DNA of 64,000 nt from Fallopia convolvulus (lineage: Eukaryota; Streptophyta; Magnoliopsida; Caryophyllales; Polygonaceae). The stretch lies in assembly GCA_964016875.1 (NCBI GenBank), contig OZ024736.1:41696707-41760706 (forward strand). Reading direction: 5' to 3'. The translations under genes and the position numbers were made by a program. Position 1 is the first letter of the stretch. The number at the start of each line of letters is the position of its first letter. Positions 47,884 to 57,157 of the stretch are shown here, in pieces. The notes under the pieces are model-generated. The model was not told where the DNA came from and made no database searches. It worked only from the letters and a program-made list of their open reading frames with translations.

Positions 47884-48164
47884 TGTTAGAAAGACCGATT
47901 TTATATTTAGAAAATACGTTTTTTCTATCCCATAAGGTTAAAAAATATTACTATTTTTAGGGTCTTAACCTATGTCTTAAAAATCGTAGGAAATATTGTA
48001 TTAAATATCTTCTTTATTTCCTCTCTCATGATATCGTGGCTTAGGGCCAAGGTTAAGCTTTAGAAGGAATCTTGTATATGTTGCACTTACCATGTGAATA
48101 CAAAGGCAAGAAGTTCATCTTTTCCATTTTTTAAGTTCATCTTTTCCATTTTTTGTTTGTTTCA
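47884..48164 (+). repeat. 5' LTR of a copia-type retrotransposon (complete left end)
   Basis: It starts TGTTAGAAAGACC and ends GTTTGTTTCA, directly followed by the primer-binding site. A 22-bp tandem repeat (AAGTTCATCTTTTCCATTTT plus TT) lies near its 3' end. The second copy in the window (54137-54346) lacks its first ~70 bp. Confidence 0.7.
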
Positions 48165-48175
48165 TGGTATCAGAG
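48165..48175 (+). other. Copia primer-binding site (initiator Met tRNA type)
   Basis: TGGTATCAGAG, complementary to the 3' end of initiator tRNA-Met, immediately follows the LTR CA end. This is standard for plant copia elements. Confidence 0.85.
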
Positions 48176-48330
48176 TGAGGAAGTGAATCTTCTTCTGAAA
48201 CACATGAGAGTTTAGAAACAAAAGAGTTGGAAGAAGAAATTTCAAGCAAAGAGATGAGGAAGCTTGATGGAACTTCAAGGACACAAAAGACTCTGTCGCC
48301 TTACGCTCTAAACTCAAACCGATAATCCGG

Positions 48331-49715
48331 GTAACATCATAACAAAATTTTAGTTGAAAAGAGATAACTAGAACGAGTGGGCTCGTGCAATGTGAACCTC
48401 ACTCCAAGCCCGACGAAAGTGGAGCTTTGTTGATGGAAGAAGTCCGCATGCAAAAGAGGGTTTCGCGGAACTCGATGAGTGGGTAGACTGTGAACTTTAT
48501 GTTGATTGCTTGGATCTTGAACACTATTGAACCTAGCCTTTGTACGACCATGATATACATGGAAAGTGCAAAGGAACTATATGAGGCCATTGAAGAGCAG
48601 TTCTCGGTTGTGAATGAGTCGAGAATTTAGCAACTCCATCGTGAATTGACGGAAATCAAGCAACAAGGTCTTTCGATTGTGAATTACTATTTGAAGAAAG
48701 TATGGGAAGAGCTCGCCCACTATGACCCAGGTCCGACATGTGTATGTCGGAAGCTCACTTGTGATGTAGGCAGAAAAAGTGTCAAGAGATCGACGAGAAG
48801 AAGAGAACATGCATCTTTTATTGATGGAATTGGACAATACGATTAATGGCACGGTGCGCTCATCTTTCCTTGCCATGGATCCTATTCCATCATTAAACAA
48901 ATTGTACTCAACTCTTATCTAAGAAGAAAGAGTACGCACAATGAATTGAGTTTAGGAAGAGAAGATTGAGACTATGACACTTGCTACACAAATATTGCAC
49001 TCGAGGAATTATGAAGATCCATGGGAATATCGTGAGAAAAGGAATGTGACTATGTGTCAAAAGAGAGGGCATGCGGCTGCTAATTGTAACCTGTTTTTTA
49101 TTTGTACCCATTTTCAATAGCGAGGACATGAGGCGTCGATTTGTTTTCGTTTGATCGATTATCTAGAGTAATGGAGAGATCGTCCTCGTGAAGTGAATCA
49201 ATATCCAACACTAGCTTGTGCAGCATGGGCCCCGGCCAATCTGGTCCTAGTCGTGGCGAATACAGTCATGGAAGATGTAACAATGTTTGGGTTAATGTTG
49301 TTGTCGAGTCTAACAACAATGGCATCGAAAGTTCTGGTGGTTCAATGGAGAATGAGGCTAAAGATATTGCAGGGGGTGGTCAAATTTAATCCCTAATTAC
49401 TATTTTACAAGCTCAACAACCTATTAGAAATGAGAGAATGATTGGTAAAAAAAATGAGTTTAATGGAATTATTGATTTCAATGCCACTAATCACATGACA
49501 GGGAAAAATGAGCGGTTTCGAAGACACGAAAAAATTTAGGCATGTCATATTGACCAAATTAATAATATGGGTGTGGTGAAGATATCGAATTGGGAGTTGA
49601 GGGGCATAATACCATAATGAGTAGAGGTTCGGTTTGGAAGAAGAAAACATTTTCTAGGACATATCTTATTGGGCAAATCTGCAGGTAAGACATAATCTCA
49701 ATGTCATACACATTG
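48331..49715 (+). pseudogene. Broken copia gag and start of protease
   Basis: Across shifting frames the sequence reads AWILNTIEPSL, YMESAKELYEAIEEQFSVVN, LHRELTEIKQQGLSIVNYYL and KKVWEELAHYDPGPTC, the copia gag signature. A CCHC-like CQKRGHAAANC follows, and FNATNHMTG resembles the protease entry. Several stops (one TAG replacing a probable Gln codon after NESRI) and frameshifts make it non-functional. Pol domains beyond early protease are absent because CACTA sequence follows. Confidence 0.8.
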
Positions 49716-49754
49716 ATTTTTTTTTTTCTAAAATGTATTTTTCACCATTCTCAA

Positions 49755-50680
49755 CGTTCTAGGTAACTCAAATTTTTTTTTTGAAGGCAATAAAAGATAG
49801 AAAGGATTTGTATAGGCGACAAGAGTTGGAACTTGACGGGGAGGAGAATAGGTACCCAAAGGCTTGCTATACGCTAAGATTTATTGTGAAAAGCAAGTGC
49901 TCCTTGAGTGGTTGAAAATTGTGAAATTTCTGAATTGTTATGTTTCCAACTTGAGCAGTTGCATTGACTTGCATAAGATAAGACTTTTTGGGATGAAGAC
50001 TCATGATTGTCATGTGTTCATGAAATAGTTGTTGCTTGTTTCTTTCTGAGCATTTCTGAGGACAAAATTTGGGAGCACATTGCTCAATTGAGTGCAAATA
50101 CCATTTGATCCAAACTAAGAAGAAGTGAGCCCTTTATTGAGTAAGTGTGCACAAAAATATATATTCTCGATATGTTCGAATTTCCTAAATTAGTATATGT
50201 TATTATTGGATAGATATTGTGCTCCTGTCAAATCCAACCATAAGAGACAAAGAAGAACAAGTCATATTAGAAGCACAATTTCGCCAATGGTTCTACTGTT
50301 ATGTAAGGATTAATTAATTTAAATTTGTATATATATGTCAGACTTTTCAATGTATGATGAAGTAATTAGTTTTAATTTCTCCATATGTAAATAGGCTAAC
50401 AATCTGACCATTTCATATCCTAACATTGCAACACTAGCTTGCAGACTCGCTAGAGCCGTCAAGACATATCATGTTTATTTTGTGAATAGTTATCGATTTC
50501 ACATGAAGACACACAAATCAATGTGGGGAATTGACAATAGTGGAGTTTGTGTCTTGAAAAAAGCTTTAGCACTAACGAGGAGGACTACTACAGATTGCTA
50601 AACGAAATAATTGAGCTCAATTGTATATCTCCAACTATCAAGTGCCCTATAGTCTTCAACTGTTCATGGTTTGACAATAA
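49755..50680 (+). pseudogene. CACTA (En/Spm) transposase remnant with DUF4216-like part
   Basis: One frame gives YPKACYTL, WLKIVKFLNCYVSNLSSCID and GMKTHDCHVFMK, the C-terminal region of TNP2-like CACTA transposases. Further on are YFVNSYRFHMKTHKSMWGID, NSGVCVLKKA and, in another frame, EEDYYRLLNEIIEL with VFNCSWFD, matching the transposase-associated DUF4216 region. Stops and frameshifts are frequent. The 5' part of the transposase and the CACTA termini are not present. Confidence 0.7.
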
Positions 50681-50682
50681 AA

Positions 50683-50975
50683 ATGAAGTTCCAGGCGGTG
50701 GTCTCCATCTACCACCTGAAAATGAAGTTCCCCACCAGCGTGGGTGTCGGAGAAGTAAAGGGCAACCAAGAAGAGGGCCGCGTCTGCTACATGATCTCGG
50801 CTAAGCAAAAATGCTCTGTGTTCATGGTGGAGACTTCGGGTGAAGCAAACCTCGAGGTCCGGGATTTCACAATACCCACTCCCGAGACAGAAAGAAGGGT
50901 GATTACCCCCTTCAAAAACAAATCAGAAAAGATCTACCTCGGGGGTTGCCTCACTGGGGATGCAACAGCGTCACT
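50683..50975 (+). pseudogene. Gypsy protease C-terminal fragment, outer copy
   Basis: It is near-identical to 53371-53663 in the full gypsy gag-pol and identical in position to 56865-57157. It encodes the C-terminal part of the aspartic protease region but lacks the catalytic DTG segment. It ends abruptly where the gypsy 5' LTR begins. Confidence 0.8.
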
Positions 50976-51363
50976 TGAACTCAAGAACCCTCTTGCTTGT
51001 TAAAGATCGACGTGATAGGAACATCGTCAAAAGACCTCGCTACAGATAAGAGAAACCCACAAAAAGACCCCAAAGTAGCGCAGGGATCTCGCTCACGCCT
51101 AAAACCTCACTAAAGAAACTCACAAAACTCCCTACATCATATTCTCAAATCTACCTCGCCCTAGAATCGACCTCGCAACATTAGGTACGATCTCGGAACC
51201 CTGTAGGAGGTCTAGGTGCGATTCTCAAAGTTGTACATCAACCTCGTAGGTTTGTAACCTCGCTACCACGGAAAAATCATAAATAAAGGAGCAAGTGTTT
51301 GCACTCAAATATAATAATCTTATTTCTTGTCTCGTAGCGTAGCCGTTATTTCGGGTTTCATCA
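50976..51363 (+). repeat. 5' LTR of the Tat-type gypsy element
   Basis: The sequence starts TGAACTCAAG exactly where homology between the two large duplicate blocks ends, and finishes GGGTTTCATCA one base before the primer-binding site. AATAAA near 51,283 is a candidate poly(A) signal. The matching 3' LTR was not seen before the window ends, so the 388-bp extent is inferred from one copy. Confidence 0.65.
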
Positions 51364-51364
51364 C

Positions 51365-51382
51365 TGGCGCCGTCTGTGGGAA
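51365..51382 (+). other. Gypsy primer-binding site
   Basis: TGGCGCCGTCTGTGGGAA is a primer-binding site found in many plant gypsy elements of the Tat/Retand type. It starts one base after the LTR end. Confidence 0.8.
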
Positions 51383-51444
51383 ACCTCTTCATCCTAAGCA
51401 GCTTCCCATTTAGTGCAAACCTTGATTCCTAAAATCCCCTCAGA

Positions 51445-54128
51445 ATGGCTTGTCCAAACAATTTCTTCCCCCAACATCCCGACAATATGGCTGAGACCCC
51501 TCCATGGGCGACGGCAGGTCCGTCAGGATACCCTTTTGTGGTCCCGCCAGGCTGGACATACAACATCCCACAAAACCCATACCCGTTCTAGGGGTATGAA
51601 CAGGGTGGCGCTCCTTTCAACCAGTATCCCTATCCGGGGTACGGGCAGTACCAACAGGGCCAAGCTCCCCCATACGTCCCGATTCCCCCCCAGGGACAAC
51701 CTCACTCCGAGTACGTGCCCGCATATGTCCCGGGCTACATGCCGGGGTAGGAGGCGCCCACGAACGGATCTACCACGGAGATACCCTCCCGAGATCCGAT
51801 GCAGATCTCGCGATCCCGTTCGCGACGTGCAGAAAGGCGCGACATGGAGCTATCCGAAACGGCGACAAGCGCGCCACGCCCTCTGGCGAGGTCAAAGTCG
51901 AAATCTGCTCGCCCATCCGTCGAGAGTGGGTACAGGAATCCCTTCATACCCGAGATCCAAGAGGCACACATGCCCAAAGGCTTCCATTGGCCACAAATGG
52001 GACTTTACGACGGCACGGCCGACCCCGAGGACCACACAAAGCACTACGCCGTCCAAATGAACGTCAACTCTTACAATGACGCCATTTTCTGTCGGATCTT
52101 TTCGACCACTCTGGACAAGGCGGCAATGACGTGGTTCACCAGCCTTAAGGTCGAGTCGATAGCCTCGTTTTCCCAGCTATGCGAGTCCTTCGTCGGGCAC
52201 TTCAACGGCTCGAGAAAGCGCAAGAAGAACATGCGCGATCTCCGTGACATCGAGCAGGGGGAAAACGAGAAGCTGGGTACCTTTTTTACGAGGTTCACCA
52301 CCGCGGTCGCTGAGATCGCGCAAATCGACGAGCCCTCGGTACGCGACATCCTCATGGGCAACCTTCGCCAAAGGGATTTCAAATGTCGCATTTTTCTCAA
52401 AAATCCGACCACATATGAGAGCCTGTGTGCTCGGATCACGGCACAGGTCTACGCCGAGGACGCTGCCAGCCAGAGCTCGCGACCGAGGACCGACAAGGAA
52501 ATCGTGACCGAGGCTAAGGGAAAGGCTAAAGTGGATGCGCCGTCCGCGAGGGACGCGTACATGACGCAAACTCACGACCGGCGTGCAGATTACAAAAGCA
52601 ACAACAACAACAAAAGCAACAACAATAACAGAGGCAACAACGACAATAGAAGCAACAACCGCTACGACAACCGTGGCGGTGGAGGTTGGAGCTGCTTCGG
52701 CGGGAAGCCACGAGGTTACAGAGGCAAAGGTGGCCCCGCCTACAACCCAAACGAGAAAAAGCGCGCCAACCCCGCGTCGGGGGCCAACCTCGTACAACAG
52801 GAACCAACCCGGTCCCGACCCAGCAACACAGAGCAACAAGCTCCGGCGAGGCAGTCGCGCTCCGGGCAAGCCGTGGCGCCCGATGGGTACATCAACACCA
52901 TCTCGGGCGGACTCTCGCTGGCGGGCTCGAGCCAGGCGGGAAGAAAAAGATACGCGAGGGCAAGTCACCATGAGCCCTCGGTATACAGCGTGACACAAAC
53001 CTCACGATCCCACGTGGGTATGGCCTTCACAACAGAGGACGCCGAGGGGCTCCATATGCCCCACTCCGACCCCCTGGTGATACACGCTTAGTTGGGCTCA
53101 AAAATAGTGAAGCGAATACTGGTGGACACGGGTTCCTCCGTGGACATCATGTATTTTGGCGCTTTCGAGCAGCTAGGGATCTCCGCGACATCCTTGAGGC
53201 CCTACGCTGGGAAGCTCACCTCCTTCTCAGGAAACGAGGTCGATGTCGCTGGTCTCATAGACCTGTGGATGACCCTCGGTACTGGCCCGACAACGAGAAC
53301 CGAGGTAATAGAGTTTACGGTGGTGCACCTGCCCTCTGCCTATAACGCAATCATCGGGAGAGTCTCCTTGATGAAATTCCAGGCGGTGGTCTCCATCTAC
53401 CACCTGAAAATGAAGTTCCCCACCAGCGTGGGTGTCGGAGAAGTAAAGGGCAACCAAGAAGAGGGCCGCGTCTGCTACATGACCTCGGCTAAGCAAAAAT
53501 GCTCTGTGTTCATGGTGGAGACTTCGGGTGAAGCAAACCTCGAGGTCCGGGATTTCACAATACCCACTCCCGAGACAGAAAGAAGGGTGATTACCCCCTT
53601 CGAAAACAAATCAGAAAAGATCTACCTCGGGGGTTGCCTCACTGGGGATGCAGCAGCGTCACTAGAGGCCCTTCTCGCTGGGTCCCGCGACGTGTTCGCC
53701 TGGACTGCAAAAGATCTTTGAGGTGTGCCTCGGACCCTGGCCCAGCACTCCCTGAACATCGACGTCGCCATTCGTCCTGTGGTGCAGCGTCGAAGAAAAA
53801 TGAACGAAGAAAGGGCAACCGCCGCAAATGAAGAGGTGGCCAAGCTGCTGGCCGCAGATTTCATACGCGAAGTCCAGTATCCGAAATGGCTGTCCAATGT
53901 CGTGGTGGTCAAAAATGCCAGCGGCAAGTGGCGGATGTGTGTGGACTTCAAAGACCTCAACAAGGCATGCCCCAAAGACAGCTACCCCCTGCCCTCGATC
54001 GATGCACTTGTAGATTCGACTGTTGGGCACGAGGTCTTGAGTTTCCTCGACGCCTACTCGGGGTACAACCAGATATCGATGAATCCCCGTAACGAGGAGG
54101 AGACATCCTTTATCACTCAGCGGGGGAC
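51445..54128 (+). pseudogene. Tat-type gypsy gag-protease-reverse transcriptase, truncated in RT
   Basis: A single frame runs from ATG 51445 through gag, protease and the start of RT, broken only by nonsense codons at 51589, 51748, 53089 (all TAG) and 53719 (TGA). Gag opens with a Pro/Tyr/Gly-rich stretch. The retrotransposon gag domain follows (GFHWPQMGLYDGTADPEDHT, AAMTWFTSL), then an Asn-rich low-complexity tail. The protease has ILVDTGSSVDIMY. RT begins with IREVQYPKWLSNVVVVKNAS, WRMCVDFKDLNKACPKDSYP and FLDAYSGYNQI and is cut after SFITQRGT, before YVDD. The segment 53371-54128 is repeated at 56865-57622 with about nine differences. Confidence 0.9.
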
Positions 54129-54172
54129 GCCTACGATTTTAGGGTCTTAACCTATGTCTTAAAAATCGTAGG
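54129..54172. other. Rearrangement joint with templated 8-nt filler and inverted repeat
   Basis: Gypsy homology ends at 54128 and copia LTR homology starts at 54137. The eight bases between (GCCTACGA) match neither. CCTACGATTTT at 54130-54140 is the exact reverse complement of AAAATCGTAGG at 54162-54172, so the filler looks copied from the adjacent DNA in inverted orientation. Confidence 0.85.
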
Positions 54173-57157
54173 AAATATTGTATTAAATATCTTCTTTATT
54201 TCCTCTCTTATGATATCGTGGCTTAGGGCCAAGGTTAAGCTTTAGAAGGAATCTTGTATATGTTGCACTTACCATGTGAATACAAAGGCAAGAAGTTCAT
54301 CTTTTCCATTTTTTAAGTTCATCTTTTCCATTTTTTGTTTGTTTCATGGTATCAGAGTGAGGAAGTGAATCTTCTTCTGAAACACATGAGAGTTTAGAAA
54401 CAAAAGAGTTGGAAGAAGAAATTTCAAGCAAAGAGATGAGGAAGCTTGATGGAACTTCAAGGACACAAAAGACTCTGTCGCCTTACGCTCTAAACTCAAA
54501 CCGATAATCCGGGTAACATCATAACAAAATTTTAGTTGAAAAGAGATAACTACAACGAGTGGGCTCGTGCAATGTGAACCTCACTCCAAGCCCGACGAAA
54601 GTGGAGCTTTGTTGATGGAAGAAGTCCGCATGCAAAAGAGGGTTTCGCGGAACTCGATGAGTGGGTAGACTGTGAACTTTATGTTGATTGCTTGGATCTT
54701 GAACACTATTGAACCTAGCCTTTGTACGACCATGATATACATGGAAAGTGCAAAGGAACTATATGAGGCCATTGAAGAGCAGTTCTCGGTTGTGAATGAG
54801 TCGAGAATTTAGCAACTCCATCGTGAATTGACGGAAATCAAGCAACAAGGTCTTTCGATTGTGAATTACTATTTGAAGAAAGTATGGGAAGAGCTCGCCC
54901 ACTATGACCCAGGTCCGACATGTGTATGTCGGAAGCTCACTTGTGATGTAGGCAGAAAAAGTGTCAAGAGATCGACGAGAAGAAGAGAACATGCATCTTT
55001 TATTGATGGAATTGGACAATACGATTAATGGCACGGTGCGCTCATCTTTCCTTGCCATGGATCCTATTCCATCATTAAACAAATTGTACTCAACTCTTAT
55101 CTAAGAAGAAAGAGTACGCACAATGAATTGAGTTTAGGAAGAGAAGATTGAGACTATGACACTTGCTACACAAATATTGCACTCGAGGAATTATGAAGAT
55201 CCATGGGAATATCGTGAGAAAAGGAATGTGACTATGTGTCAAAAGAGAGGGCATGCGGCTGCTAATTGTAACCTGTTTTTTATTTGTACCCATTTTCAAT
55301 AGCGAGGACATGAGGCGTCGATTTGTTTTCGTTTGATCGATTATCTAGAGTAATGGAGAGATCGTCCTCGTGAAGTGAATCAATATCCAACACTAGCTTG
55401 TGCAGCATGGGCCCCGGCCAATCTGGTCCTAGTCGTGGCGAATACAGTCATGGAAGATGTAACAATGTTTGGGTTAATGTTGTTGTCGAGTCTAACAACA
55501 ATGGCATCGAAAGTTCTGGTGGTTCAATGGAGAATGAGGCTAAAGATATTGCAGGGGGTGGTCAAATTTAATCCCTAATTACTATTTTACAAGCTCAACA
55601 ACCTATTAGAAATGAGAGAATGATTGGTAAAAAAAATGAGTTTAATGGAATTATTGATTTCAATGCCACTAATCACATGACAGGGAAAAATGAGCGGTTT
55701 CGAAGACACGAAAAAATTTAGGCATGTCATATTGACCAAATTAATAATATGGGTGTGGTGAAGATATCGAATTGGGAGTTGAGGGGCATAATACCATAAT
55801 GAGTAGAGGTTCGGTTTGGAAGAAGAAAACATTTTCTAGGACATATCTTATTGGGCAAATCTGCAGGTAAGACATAATCTCAATGTCATACACATTGATT
55901 TTTTTTTTTCTAAAATGTATTTTTCACCATTCTCAACGTTCTAGGTAACTCAAATTTTTTTTTTGAAGGCAATAAAAGATAGAAAGGATTTGTATAGGCG
56001 ACAAGAGTTGGAACTTGACGGGGAGGAGAATAGGTACCCAAAGGCTTGCTATACGCTAAGATTTATTGTGAAAAGCAAGTGCTCCTTGAGTGGTTGAAAA
56101 TTGTGAAATTTCTGAATTGTTATGTTTCCAACTTGAGCAGTTGCATTGACTTGCATAAGATAAGACTTTTTGGGATGAAGACTCATGATTGTCATGTGTT
56201 CATGAAATAGTTGTTGCTTGTTTCTTTCTGAGCATTTCTGAGGACAAAATTTGGGAGCACATTGCTCAATTGAGTGCAAATACCATTTGATCCAAACTAA
56301 GAAGAAGTGAGCCCTTTATTGAGTAAGTGTGCACAAAAATATATATTCTCGATATGTTCGAATTTCCTAAATTAGTATATGTTATTATTGGATAGATATT
56401 GTGCTCCTGTCAAATCCAACCATAAGAGACAAAGAAGAACAAGTCATATTAGAAGCACAATTTCGCCAATGGTTCTACTGTTATGTAAGGATTAATTAAT
56501 TTAAATTTGTATATATATGTCAGACTTTTCAATGTATGATGAAGTAATTAGTTTTAATTTCTCCATATGTAAATAGGCTAACAATCTGACCATTTCATAT
56601 CCTAACATTGCAACACTAGCTTGCAGACTCGCTAGAGCCGTCAAGACATATCATGTTTATTTTGTGAATAGTTATCGATTTCACATGAAGACACACAAAT
56701 CAATGTGGGGAATTGACAATAGTGGAGTTTGTGTCTTGAAAAAAGCTTTAGCACTAACGAGGAGGACTACTGCAGATTGCTAAACGAAATAATTGAGCTC
56801 AATTGTATATCTCCAACTATCAAGTGCCCTATAGTCTTCAACTGTTCATGGTTTGACAATAAAAATGAAGTTCCAGGCGGTGGTCTCCATCTACCACCTG
56901 AAAATGAAGTTCCCCACCAGCGTGGGTGTCGGAGAAGTAAAGGGCAACCAAGAAGAGGGCCGCGTCTGCTACATGATCTCGGCTAAGCAAAAATGCTCTG
57001 TGTTCATGGTGGAGACTTCGGGTGAAGCAAACCTCGAGGTCCGGGATTTCACAATACCCACTCCCGAGACAGAAAGAAGGGTGATTACCCCCTTCAAAAA
57101 CAAATCAGAAAAGATCTACCTCGGGGGTTGCCTCACTGGGGATGCAACAGCGTCACT
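54137..57157 (+). repeat. Second copy of the copia/CACTA/gypsy-protease block
   Basis: 3,021 bp identical in order and almost in sequence to 47955-50975, with offset 6,182. I noticed only three substitutions (ATGATATC context, AGAACG/CAACG, CTACAG/CTGCAG). It begins inside the copia LTR, so it lacks the LTR start present in copy 1. It contains the same primer-binding site, broken gag, CACTA remnant and protease junction. Unlike copy 1 it runs on without interruption into gypsy RT. Confidence 0.95.

Noticed and set aside
52177..52998. Long minus-strand open frame opposite gypsy gag
   Set aside because: It is a shadow of GC-rich coding sequence on the other strand. It is Cys/Val-rich with no domain, while the plus strand encodes a clear gag.
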